This document shows, one piece after another, positions 1-6,040 of a stretch of 6,040 bases of DNA. Source of the stretch: DASYRM01 sp036004405. GTDB lineage: Bacteria; Acidobacteriota; Vicinamibacteria; Vicinamibacterales; UBA2999. The position numbers and the translations under genes are program-made. The stretch is from assembly GCA_036004405.1 (NCBI GenBank), contig DASYRM010000103.1, forward strand, positions 1 to 6,040. The letters run 5' to 3'. Below the pieces are notes generated by a model that ran no database searches, had not been told where the DNA came from, and saw only the letters and a program-made list of their open reading frames with translations. The first letter of the stretch is position 1; every line of letters starts with the position of its first letter.

Positions 1-429
1 CTTGGGCGTGTAGAACTCGGGGTAGGGCGCGGACGGGGAGCCGAACACCTCGCGCCGCTGCCGCCGCCGGCGCAGCTGGTAGGCGTTGTCGATCGCGTGG
101 CCGGCTTCGTGGCGCAGGATGCGCATGCTCCACTCATACTCGCCGCCCTCCACCTCGAACATCTGCGACTCCTCGAGCTTCTCGAGTCGCGGGTGCGCCA
201 GATAGAAGGGGATGGCGATGGCGGTGGCGCCGTCGGGGGTGAACCACTCGTCGGCGAGATAGAAGTGGATGGAGCAGCGCACGCCCTGGGCCGCCACCTC
301 GTCGCGCAGTTGCGCGATGCGATCGGCGAGCGGACCCTCGATGGCCACCGGCAGGTCGCACATCCGAACGTCGAGCAGCTCATCATCCGAAAGCGATGGC
401 CAGTCCTGGGGAAGCCGAGCGCGAGGCAT
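1..429 (-). CDS. Putative HEAGH zinc metallopeptidase, 3' end cut by window edge
   Basis: The frame is open from an ATG at 429 to position 1, giving 143 visible codons with the C-terminus outside the window. Residues 107-111 are HEAGH, a HExxH zincin site: two zinc-binding histidines and the catalytic glutamate. Before it come an acidic, aromatic stretch (EVEGGEYEW, about 92-100) and segments reading EWFTPDG and IAIPFYLAHPRLEKLEE. After it come a basic RRRRQRR stretch and FGSPSAPYPEFYTPK. I recognise this from memory as the putative zinc-binding metallopeptidase type seen in soil bacteria such as Acidobacteriota. The third zinc ligand should lie downstream, out of view. There is no signal peptide, so it is probably cytoplasmic; substrate unknown. 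ATG 429 is the first possible ATG, because an in-frame TAG lies at 445-447. An internal ATG at 363 is less likely because conserved-looking sequence precedes it. It is divergent from pepF. Coding potential is clear; exact function is not. Confidence 0.85.
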   Translation of the reverse strand, partial: MPRARLPQDWPSLSDDELLDVRMCDLPVAIEGPLADRIAQLRDEVAAQGVRCSIHFYLADEWFTPDGATAIAIPFYLAHPRLEKLEESQMFEVEGGEYEWSMRILRHEAGHAIDNAYQLRRRRQRREVFGSPSAPYPEFYTPK

Positions 430-441
430 GCCGAGGGCTTC

Positions 442-453
442 ATTCTATAGACT
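442..453. promoter_or_regulatory. Possible divergent -10 region between the two peptidase genes
   Basis: The gap between the two start codons (430-461) is GC-rich except for an AT-rich patch around CTATAG. On the plus strand TAGACT (448-453) fits the TAnnnT -10 pattern and ends 8 nt before the pepF ATG. On the minus strand TAGAAT (447-442) does the same, 12 nt before the ATG at 429. Transcripts would have almost no leader. I see no good -35 element on either strand, and this is inferred from sequence pattern only. The true promoters could instead lie inside the opposite gene. Confidence 0.3.
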
Positions 454-461
454 AGAGGGCC

Positions 462-2285
462 ATGACCACGATGCTGGCCACGCAGGAGCGCGACCGCACG
501 AAGATTGCGGACGCCTACAAATGGAACCTCGCCGACGTGTACGCCGACGCCGCCACCTGGCGTGCCAGGAAAGAGGCGATCGCGGCGGAAGTGCCGTCGA
601 TCCGGGCGTTCGAGGGCCGGTTGGGCCGCGACGCCGGGACGCTGGCCGACGCCCTGGAGCTGATGTCGCGACTCGACAAGGAGCTCTCGCGGCTCTACGT
701 CTACGCCAGCATGGTGGCCGACGAGGATTCGCGCCTGTCGGAACCGCAGGGGATGCAGCAGGAGATGCAGAACCTGTACGCGTCGTTTGGCGCCCAGGCG
801 TCGTTCGTCGAGCCCGAGCTGCTGCGGGTTGGCGCCTCGACCATTGAGGGTTTCCTGGCCGCCGAGCCCCGGCTGAACCCCTTCGCGTTCCTGCTCCGCG
901 ACGTGGTGCGCCGGGCGGCACACACGCTGAGCGACGCCGAGGAGAAGCTGCTCGCCGACGCCTCGCCCCTGGCCTCATCGGCGACCAACATCTACACCAT
1001 CCTGTCCAACGCCGATTTCCCGTATCCGAGCATTACCGCCAGCTCCGGCGAGTCGGTGAAGGTCGATCAGGCCGGTTACACGGCGCTGCGGGCGTCGGCC
1101 AATCGCGACGATCGCAAGAACGCGATGTCCACGTTCTTCGGATCGCTGGGCAACTTCAGCCGGACGTTCGGCACGACGATGAACTCGAGCGTGCAAAAGG
1201 CGCTGTTCTACTCGCGCGCCAAGAAGTACGGCTCCAACCTCGAGGCGGCGCTCGACGGGCCCAATATTCCGGTGCCGGTCTACATGCGCCTCATCGAGGG
1301 CGTGAACCAGCACCTGCCGACGTTTCACCGCTACCTGAGGCTGCGCCGCCGCGTGATGGCGCTGCCCGACCAGCTCCACTACTACGACCTCTATGCACCG
1401 CTGGTGTCGTCGGTGGAGCTGCGCTACACGCCGGCAGAGGCGCAGGCGCACGTCGTTTCAGCCATGCGGCCACTCGGCGCCGACTACACCGGCGTGCTCG
1501 AGCGCGGCTTCCGCGACCGCTGGGTGGACTGGTACCCGACCGAAGGCAAGGTGTCCGGCGCCTATTCGAACGGTGGCGCCTACGATGTGCACCCCTACAT
1601 CCTGCTCAACTACCTGGGGCAGTACAACGACGTGAGCACGCTGGCCCACGAGCTGGGGCACACGATGCACAGCTACTACTCGAACAAGGTGCAGCCGTAT
1701 CCGACGGCCAACTACACCACGTTCGTGGCCGAAGTGGCCTCGACCTTCAACGAGGCGCTGCTCATCGATCACGTGCTGAAGCAGATCGACGACGCGCCCA
1801 CGCGGCTGTCGCTGCTCGGCAACCTCCTCGAGGGCATCAAGTCCACCGTGTTCCGCCAGACGCAGTTTGCCGAGTTCGAGCTGCGGCTGCACGAGATGGG
1901 GGAGAAGGGCCTCCCGATCACGGGCGACTCCCTGTGCGAGCTCTATCTGGGAATCTGCCGGCGCTACTACGGGCACGCCGAGGGCACGTGCGTGGTGGAC
2001 GACTACATCCAGCACGAGTGGAGCTTCATCCCGCACTTCTACCGCGAGTTCTACGTGTTCCAGTACGCCACGTCGTTCTGCGCCGCCGAGGCGCTGTCGG
2101 CCAAGGTCCTGAGCGGCGACACCGCCACGCGCGACCGCTACCTGACCTTCCTCAGCCGTGGCGGCTCGAAGTACCCGATCGATCTGCTGCGCGAGGCCGG
2201 CGTGGACATGACCACCGACGAGCCGCTCACCCTCACCATGGCGCGGATGAACGCGGTGATGGACGAGATCGAGAAGCTGATCTGA
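462..2285 (+). CDS. pepF: Oligoendopeptidase F, M3 family
   Basis: A complete 607-residue zinc peptidase of family M3B, which cleaves short oligopeptides in the cytoplasm and helps recycle peptides; it does not attack folded proteins. The active site is H396-E-L-G-H400 within LAHELGHTMHSYYSN. The likely third zinc ligand is E424 in FVAEVASTFNE, 24 residues later, close to the M3 spacing. The conserved IPHFYREFYVFQYATS block (H525, Y527, Y531, Y535) supplies the usual substrate and transition-state contacts. The N-terminus has the expected R(T)KIADAYKWNLADVY start and a helical region before the catalytic domain. Length matches known PepF enzymes (about 600 residues). There is no signal peptide. 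ATG 462 is used here; ATG 471 is an alternative, and an AGAGG-like stretch at 454-458 is too close to 462 to be a normal ribosome site but better placed for 471. It is divergent from the left-edge peptidase and convergent with the arginase gene. Confidence 0.96.
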   Translation: MTTMLATQERDRTKIADAYKWNLADVYADAATWRARKEAIAAEVPSIRAFEGRLGRDAGTLADALELMSRLDKELSRLYVYASMVADEDSRLSEPQGMQQEMQNLYASFGAQASFVEPELLRVGASTIEGFLAAEPRLNPFAFLLRDVVRRAAHTLSDAEEKLLADASPLASSATNIYTILSNADFPYPSITASSGESVKVDQAGYTALRASANRDDRKNAMSTFFGSLGNFSRTFGTTMNSSVQKALFYSRAKKYGSNLEAALDGPNIPVPVYMRLIEGVNQHLPTFHRYLRLRRRVMALPDQLHYYDLYAPLVSSVELRYTPAEAQAHVVSAMRPLGADYTGVLERGFRDRWVDWYPTEGKVSGAYSNGGAYDVHPYILLNYLGQYNDVSTLAHELGHTMHSYYSNKVQPYPTANYTTFVAEVASTFNEALLIDHVLKQIDDAPTRLSLLGNLLEGIKSTVFRQTQFAEFELRLHEMGEKGLPITGDSLCELYLGICRRYYGHAEGTCVVDDYIQHEWSFIPHFYREFYVFQYATSFCAAEALSAKVLSGDTATRDRYLTFLSRGGSKYPIDLLREAGVDMTTDEPLTLTMARMNAVMDEIEKLI

Positions 2286-2299
2286 CGACGCGTGATCTC

Positions 2300-2326
2300 G
2301 TAGAGGCGGACCTGAAAGGTCCGCCT
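2300..2326 (+). repeat. REP-like unit 1
   Basis: The GTAG foot is at 2300-2303. The stem AGGCGGACC (2304-2312) pairs perfectly over 9 bp with GGTCCGCCT (2318-2326) around the loop TGAAA (2313-2317). It begins 15 nt after the pepF stop codon. Confidence 0.8.
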
Positions 2327-2331
2327 GATCC

Positions 2332-2360
2332 AGGCGAACCCTTTCAGGGTTCGCCTCTAC
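2332..2360 (-). repeat. REP-like unit 2, inverted
   Basis: Read on the minus strand, the GTAG foot is at 2360-2357. The 10-bp stem formed by AGGCGAACCC (2332-2341) and GGGTTCGCCT (2347-2356) closes a five-base loop at 2342-2346. The foot lies 8 nt beyond the arginase stop codon, so the arginase transcript enters this unit first. Confidence 0.8.
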
Positions 2361-2368
2361 GTACCGGC

Positions 2369-3277
2369 TCAGATAATCCGTTTACCCAGCGCTGAGAGGG
2401 CGAGCTCCACGGCGAATTCCGCGGTGGTGTTCCGCACGTCCAGGGTCGGGTTCACTTCCACCAGATCGAGCGCGACGAGGCGCTGCGAGTCGGCCACGAG
2501 CTCCATCAGCATGTGCGCCTCGCGGTAGTCGAGGCCGCCACGCACGGGCGTGCCGACCCCGGGCGCCACCGACGGATCGCAGACGTCGAGATCGAACGAC
2601 ACGTGCAGGCCGCCGGTGCCCTCGGACGCCAGGGCGATGGCGCGCTCGGCGATGCGCGCGATGCCGTCGCGATCGACGTCCTTCATCGTGAACACGTGCA
2701 CGCCGGCGGCGCGGATCTGATCCTTCTCGCGGTCGTCCAGGTTGCGGATGCCCACCAGCACCGTGTGCTCGGGCTGCAGCGACGGCGACGTGCCGATCGA
2801 CGCGAGCTCCCGCGGCGGCTGGCCGAGGAGCGCCGCCAGCGGCATGCCGTGCACGTTGCCGCTCCCGGACGTCTCGGGCGTGTTCATGTCGCCGTGCGCG
2901 TCCACCCAGATCACGCCGAGCGGCTTGCCGGTCGCCGCGCGCACCGCTTCCGCGCTCGCGGCCACCGACCCGGCGGCCACGCTGTGGTCGCCGCCAATCA
3001 CCACCGGGAGCGCGCCGGCGTCGAGCGAGGCGCGCGCCATCGCGTAGACACGGCGGCACACGGCGGCGATGTCCTCGATGTACTTCTTGCGGGCGTCCCC
3101 CTGGCGGGCGAGCTCGCGAATCGGCGCCGCCACGTTGCCCTGGTCCATCGTCGCGCGGCCCAGCGCCGCAATCTGCTCGCCGAGCCCGGCGATGCGCAGC
3201 GCCGAGGGCCCCATGTCCACGCCGCGCCGTCCGCCACCAAGATCGAGGGGAGCGCCGATGAGATGAACGGGTTTCAT
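2369..3277 (-). CDS. rocF: Arginase
   Basis: A complete 302-residue ureohydrolase that splits L-arginine into ornithine and urea using a two-manganese centre. All metal ligands of the family are visible: H98 in GGDHS, D126, H128 and D130 in DAHGD, and D229 and D231 in SFDLDVCDP. The general-acid histidine is H143 in GNVHGMP, and E274 in DLVEVNP matches the glutamate that holds the guanidinium group. The pattern DAHGDMNTPETS plus GNVHG, with SFDLDVCDPSVAPGVGTPVRGG, is that of arginase (like Bacillus RocF) rather than agmatinase. Length is normal (about 300). The start ATG overlaps the porphyrinogen oxidase stop as ATGA (3277-3274), with no clear Shine-Dalgarno sequence, so translation probably depends on coupling to the upstream gene. 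It is the last gene of the minus-strand operon. An arginase in a heme operon is unexpected; it may simply ride along for nitrogen use. Confidence 0.93.
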   Translation of the reverse strand: MKPVHLIGAPLDLGGGRRGVDMGPSALRIAGLGEQIAALGRATMDQGNVAAPIRELARQGDARKKYIEDIAAVCRRVYAMARASLDAGALPVVIGGDHSVAAGSVAASAEAVRAATGKPLGVIWVDAHGDMNTPETSGSGNVHGMPLAALLGQPPRELASIGTSPSLQPEHTVLVGIRNLDDREKDQIRAAGVHVFTMKDVDRDGIARIAERAIALASEGTGGLHVSFDLDVCDPSVAPGVGTPVRGGLDYREAHMLMELVADSQRLVALDLVEVNPTLDVRNTTAEFAVELALSALGKRII

Positions 3278-4665
3278 GCAGCGGTGCTGCGTTTGAGGAA
3301 CCCGGCGACCGTCGATGCCGTGGCACGCCCGTCGGCAATGCAGTCGGGGATGCCGATGGCGCGGAAGCCGCTGCCGGCCAGGAAGAGACCTGGCAGCGCC
3401 TTGAGCCGCTGCTCGATGGCCGCCACCCGCGCCTGATGGCCGACCGCGAACTGCGGGCTCTGGCGCGCCCAGCGCGTGAGCCTGGTGAACACGGGGTCGC
3501 CGCTAATCCCGAGCAGGTCGACGAGCTCCTGCTCGGCGGCCTGCACCAGGGCCGCGTCGTCGTGGCGCTCGAGGCGATGCGGGTCGCGCCCACCGCCGAG
3601 GAACGCGCGCAGCAGCACGTGGCCGTCGGGCGCCCGGCCGGGCCACTTCGACGTCACCCAGGTGACGGCGAGCAGGGCGCGGCGTTCGGCTTTGGGCACC
3701 ACGAACCCGGTGCCCTGCATCGGATGGGGCACCTGATCGGCGCGGTATCCGAACGCCACCGTGGCGGTCGAGGCATACGGAATGCTGTCGCAGGCGCCAG
3801 CGAGTCCCGTGTCCAGCGCCCGCAGCAGTCCGGCGGCGCTGTAGGCGGGCACGCACAGAAGCAGCGCGCGGCTGCGCACGGAGCCGCTGGCCCACTCCGT
3901 GGTGTAGTCGCCGGCGCGGCGAATCTCGGTGACTCGCGCCGCCGTCGTCACCGTGCCGGGGGCCAGCGCCGCCGCCAGCGCGTCCACCAGCTCGCCGGTC
4001 CCGCCGGGCAGCGACACGAACGCGCCTTGCGGCGAGCGCGTCATCTTCATGGCGCGGAAGGCGCGCAGCACGCTGCCCGACTGGCGCTCCGCTTCGACCA
4101 GCCGGGGAAAGAGCGTGCGCACCGAGAGCTCGTCGGCGTCGCCGGCGTGAATTCCCGCGAGCAGCGGGTCGGCCAGGTACTCCGCGGCCTCGTGCCCGAA
4201 CCGCCGCCGCACGAACGCGCCGATCGATTCGTCGTCGTCCTCGTGCCACGTGCGCCGCGGGATCACGACCTCGGCGGCCATGCGCGCCTTGCCCGCCGGC
4301 GTGAAGAGCGACGACGTGGCGAGCGCACGGAACGAGAGCGGGAAGCCGAGAAACGATCCCTCGGCCAGCGGGTGCAGCCGATCGTCCCGGAGCACGTAGG
4401 CCGTGCGCGGCAGCAGAGTGGTGATCAGGCGATCGGCGATGCCGAGCTCGCGGCACAGGCCGACGCCGGCCGGCTTCTGAGCCAGCACCGCGTCGGGACC
4501 GCAGTCCACCACCCAGCCATCGAAGCGCTCGGTCCGGATGACGCCGCCGGGCCGCTCGCCCGCGTCGAGCACGCGCACCGAGCAGCCGCGCCGCTGGAGC
4601 TCGTAGGCCGCCGACAGCCCGGCGATCCCCCCGCCCACGATCGCGACGTCGACAGCAGGGTCCAC
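3274..4665 (-). CDS. hemY: HemY-type protoporphyrinogen/coproporphyrinogen oxidase
   Basis: An FAD enzyme of the amine-oxidase-like fold that aromatises a porphyrinogen to a porphyrin with oxygen. From the chosen start it is 463 residues, normal for HemY. The N-terminal dinucleotide-binding motif GGGIAGLSAAYEL spans residues 11-23, followed by acidic D34 and ERPGGVIRTE (37-46), typical FAD contacts. The C-terminal signature GSGFRAIGIPDCI ends the FAD-binding region, with GIPD at 438-441. I chose GTG at 4665 because AGAGG sits 4 nt before it, it follows the hemE stop by 7 nt, and the family motif begins a few residues in. The longer reading from ATG 4731 would overlap hemE and add a low-quality arginine-rich stretch. 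Whether the substrate is protoporphyrinogen IX (classic route) or coproporphyrinogen III (coproporphyrin route) cannot be told from sequence alone. The symbol hemG is also used for this gene in some annotations. The stop overlaps the arginase start. Confidence 0.93.
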   Translation of the reverse strand: MDPAVDVAIVGGGIAGLSAAYELQRRGCSVRVLDAGERPGGVIRTERFDGWVVDCGPDAVLAQKPAGVGLCRELGIADRLITTLLPRTAYVLRDDRLHPLAEGSFLGFPLSFRALATSSLFTPAGKARMAAEVVIPRRTWHEDDDESIGAFVRRRFGHEAAEYLADPLLAGIHAGDADELSVRTLFPRLVEAERQSGSVLRAFRAMKMTRSPQGAFVSLPGGTGELVDALAAALAPGTVTTAARVTEIRRAGDYTTEWASGSVRSRALLLCVPAYSAAGLLRALDTGLAGACDSIPYASTATVAFGYRADQVPHPMQGTGFVVPKAERRALLAVTWVTSKWPGRAPDGHVLLRAFLGGGRDPHRLERHDDAALVQAAEQELVDLLGISGDPVFTRLTRWARQSPQFAVGHQARVAAIEQRLKALPGLFLAGSGFRAIGIPDCIADGRATASTVAGFLKRSTAA

Positions 4666-4669
4666 GACG

Positions 4670-4674
4670 CCTCT
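4670..4674 (-). promoter_or_regulatory. Ribosome binding site for hemY
   Basis: AGAGG on the minus strand overlaps the last two bases of the hemE TAG stop (4675-4673) and sits 4 nt before GTG 4665. It is the main argument for that start over the upstream ATG at 4731, and it makes re-initiation by ribosomes leaving hemE plausible. Confidence 0.55.
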
Positions 4675-5713
4675 AGGCCCGCGTGGCCGTGCGCGCGGCC
4701 GTGTGCACGTACTGCGCGAGCATCTGCACATGCTCGACCGGCGTGGAGGGCAGCAGGCCGTGCCCGAGATTGAAGATGTGCCCGGGACGTCCGGCGGCGC
4801 GCTCGATGATCTCGTCCACGTGCCGGAACATCCGCGGCAGCGGCCCGAGCAGCAGCGTCGGATCGAGGTTGCCCTGGATGGCGCGGTCGTGGCCGATGCG
4901 GGTCCACGCCTCGTCGAGCGGGATCCGCCAGTCGGCGCCCACCACGTCGCCGCCCGCTTCGCGCATGTCCGCGAGGATGTTCGCGGTGCCCGTCCCGAAG
5001 TGGATGGTCGTCACGCGCCGGCCGACCGTCTCGAAGATCCGCCGGGTGTGCGGCAGCGCGAACTCGCGATAGTCGGCCTGATTCAGCGCGCCGACCCACG
5101 AGTCGAACACCTGCACCGCGTTCACGCCGGCGTCGATCTGCGCCACCAGGTAGTCGCCCACGATGTCGGCGAGCAGCGCGCACAGCCGGTGCCAGTCGTC
5201 GGGGTGCCCGTACATCAGCGCCTTGGTCTTGGCGAAGTTGTTCGAATGGCCACCCTCGATGGCATACGACGCCAGGGTGAACGGTGCGCCGGCAAAGCCG
5301 ATGAGCGGCACCCGCCCGTGCAGCTCGTTCTGGATCTGGCGGATCGCCTGCAGCACGTGCGACAGCGCCTCCCGCGGCTCGAACCGCTTCAGCCGCGCGA
5401 TGTCGGCCCCGTCGGCAATCGGCGAGTGGATCTGCGGGCCCTCGCCCTTGAGAAAGTCGAAGGGGAGCCCCATCGGCTCGAGCGGCAGGAGCAGATCGGA
5501 AAACAGGATCGCGGCGTCGACCTCGATTCGGTGCACCGGCTGCAGCGTCACCTCGGTGGCGAGATCGGGGTTGCGGCAGATGTCGAGCAGCGACCACTTC
5601 GCGCGCAGGGCGCGGTATTCGGCCATGTAGCGGCCGGCCTGGCGCATGAACCAGACAGGGGTCGTGTCCACCGCTTCGCGGCGGCACGCGCGCAGAAACC
5701 GGTGCCCGCTCAC
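4673..5713 (-). CDS. hemE: Uroporphyrinogen decarboxylase
   Basis: Removes the four acetate carboxyl groups of uroporphyrinogen III to give coproporphyrinogen III; a cofactor-free cytoplasmic enzyme of the heme pathway. From GTG 5713 it is 346 residues, the usual length. The N-terminal HRFLRACRREAVDTTPVWFMRQAGRY block is intact, with R24 and R28 matching human UROD R37 and R41. D73 in FSDLLLPLEPMG matches D86, Y150 in TLASYAIEGG matches Y164, and H318 in NLGHGLLP matches H339. These are the residues that hold the pyrrole ring and carboxylates. GTG 5713 is chosen because it overlaps the receiver-gene stop as GTGA (5713-5710) and leads directly into the family's first conserved block. The frame stays open to an ATG at 5998, but that extra 95-residue stretch is a proline- and arginine-rich shadow of the receiver gene. 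Translation probably couples to the upstream gene. Confidence 0.96.
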   Translation of the reverse strand: MSGHRFLRACRREAVDTTPVWFMRQAGRYMAEYRALRAKWSLLDICRNPDLATEVTLQPVHRIEVDAAILFSDLLLPLEPMGLPFDFLKGEGPQIHSPIADGADIARLKRFEPREALSHVLQAIRQIQNELHGRVPLIGFAGAPFTLASYAIEGGHSNNFAKTKALMYGHPDDWHRLCALLADIVGDYLVAQIDAGVNAVQVFDSWVGALNQADYREFALPHTRRIFETVGRRVTTIHFGTGTANILADMREAGGDVVGADWRIPLDEAWTRIGHDRAIQGNLDPTLLLGPLPRMFRHVDEIIERAAGRPGHIFNLGHGLLPSTPVEHVQMLAQYVHTAARTATRA

Positions 5714-6040
5714 GACGCGGCCAGCAGCCGGCGCGCGAGCGCCACCAGCTCGTCGAGCCAGAGCGGCTTGAAGCGCAGATCCACGCCGAGCGTCGAGAGC
5801 TCCGTCAGGTGGTCGGGCGTCGGGTAGTAGTCGCCGCTGACGATGGCCATCGGCGTACGGGCGAGATGGGGCATGGCTTTCAGGGTTCGGACGAGATCCA
5901 TGCTGGTGCCGAGGGGGCTCCGGAGGTCCACGATGACCGCCGTGGGCCGATGGGTTTGCGCCAGCTTGAGGCCTTCCTGGGCCGACAGCGCCGCCCACAC
6001 CTCGTGGCCTTCCAGCCGGAGCATGCGGGAGACCGTGTCC
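5710..6040 (-). CDS. Receiver-domain response regulator, 5' end outside window
   Basis: The frame is open to the right edge; 110 codons including the stop are complete in the window, and the first visible residues read DTVSRMLRLEGHEVW. It is a CheY-like receiver domain. The phosphorylated aspartate is in IVDLRSP (codon 5926-5928), with the usual proline four residues on. The switch serine in AIVSGDY follows 30 residues later and the conserved lysine in RFKPLWLDEL 23 residues after that, matching CheY D57, T87 and K109. The N-terminal strand and acidic pair should lie just beyond 6040, so the internal ATG at 6024 is not the true start. The protein ends after the last receiver helix (LVALARRLLAAS), with no output domain. 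It is therefore either a stand-alone receiver or the C-terminal receiver of a larger protein such as a hybrid histidine kinase. Its stop overlaps the hemE start, implying co-expression with heme genes. Confidence 0.88.
   Translation of the reverse strand, partial: DTVSRMLRLEGHEVWAALSAQEGLKLAQTHRPTAVIVDLRSPLGTSMDLVRTLKAMPHLARTPMAIVSGDYYPTPDHLTELSTLGVDLRFKPLWLDELVALARRLLAAS

Larger units (their letters stand above)
2300..2360. repeat. Twin inverted GTAG palindromes (REP/BIME-like)
   Basis: This 61-bp element fills most of the 83-bp gap between two convergent genes. It has two units in opposite orientation separated by GATCC (2327-2331). Each unit has a GTAG foot followed by a perfect hairpin with a TGAAA loop, or TTTCA as read on the plus strand for the second unit. 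The outer nine bases GTAGAGGCG (2300-2308) also pair with CGCCTCTAC (2352-2360), so a single long cruciform is possible. A GTAG tetranucleotide at the foot of a hairpin is the known hallmark of REP sequences mobilised by RAYT (Y1 REP-associated) transposases. Assignment to that class is inference, because only one pair is in this window and no RAYT gene is visible. No T-run follows on either strand, so it is not a standard intrinsic terminator, though it may still slow polymerase or protect 3' ends. Confidence 0.85.

Noticed and set aside
2300..2360. Twin hairpins as a bidirectional intrinsic terminator
   Set aside because: Neither strand has a T-run after the hairpins. The position suits termination, but the sequence lacks the required U-tract, so I describe it as a repeat only.
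2369..3277. Agmatinase or formiminoglutamase instead of arginase
   Set aside because: The DAHGDMNTPETS, GNVHGMP and APGVGTPVRGG patterns fit arginase; agmatinases usually have a different metal-loop sequence around the DAH motif.
4666..4731. N-terminal extension of HemY to an ATG at 4731
   Set aside because: The extra 22 residues are a cysteine- and arginine-rich overlap with hemE, whereas GTG 4665 has a ribosome-site match and correct spacing to the FAD motif.
3436..4773. Long plus-strand open frame (445 codons) opposite hemY, and similar ones at 2513-3436 and 4703-5827
   Set aside because: They lie antisense to genes with clear family motifs, have arginine-, alanine- and histidine-rich compositions typical of GC-rich shadows, and show no recognisable domain.
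4663..5718. Identical eight bases GCGTCGTG at the starts of hemE (5718-5711) and hemY (4670-4663)
   Set aside because: Eight GC-rich bases in a GC-rich genome can match by chance, and hemE lacks the AGAGG seen before hemY, so no shared control element is supported.
5714..5998. N-terminal extension of HemE to an ATG at 5998
   Set aside because: It overlaps the receiver gene in another frame, is proline/arginine-rich, and the HemE family begins at the HRFLRAC block just after GTG 5713.

Overview
This is a compact, GC-rich chromosomal stretch of housekeeping genes. I read it as coming from an environmental bacterium, most likely an Acidobacteriota (Vicinamibacteria-like) or similar GC-rich soil lineage. 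That placement is inference, based on base composition, the family of the left-edge peptidase and the style of the GTAG hairpin repeat. I saw no phage, transposase, CRISPR array, tRNA or rRNA, and every gene has family-like length and intact key residues wherever it is complete.

Left part, 1-2285: two zinc metallopeptidases of unrelated families lie head to head. One, on the minus strand, runs off the left edge (start at 429, HEAGH motif). The other, on the plus strand, is a complete oligoendopeptidase F (462-2285, HELGH motif). Only 32 bp separate their start codons, and a small AT-rich island there could serve as a short bidirectional promoter.

Middle, 2286-2368: the gap between the two convergent transcription units is 83 bp, and 61 bp of it is a pair of inverted GTAG-footed palindromes of REP/BIME type. 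Each palindrome keeps its own perfect hairpin although the stem sequences differ.

Right part, 2369-6040, all minus strand: four tightly packed genes look like one operon, read from the right edge leftwards. They are a receiver-domain response regulator (5' end outside the window), hemE (uroporphyrinogen decarboxylase), a HemY-type porphyrinogen oxidase, and arginase. The junctions are a GTGA overlap, a 7-nt gap with a Shine-Dalgarno-like AGAGG, and an ATGA overlap, so the four are probably co-transcribed and partly translationally coupled. HemE makes coproporphyrinogen III. The oxidase acts two or three steps later. No ferrochelatase gene lies between them. Arginase has no direct biochemical link to heme.

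I did not find a convincing undescribed system. The items most worth a second look are the twin palindrome and the composition of the operon (receiver domain, heme genes, arginase).
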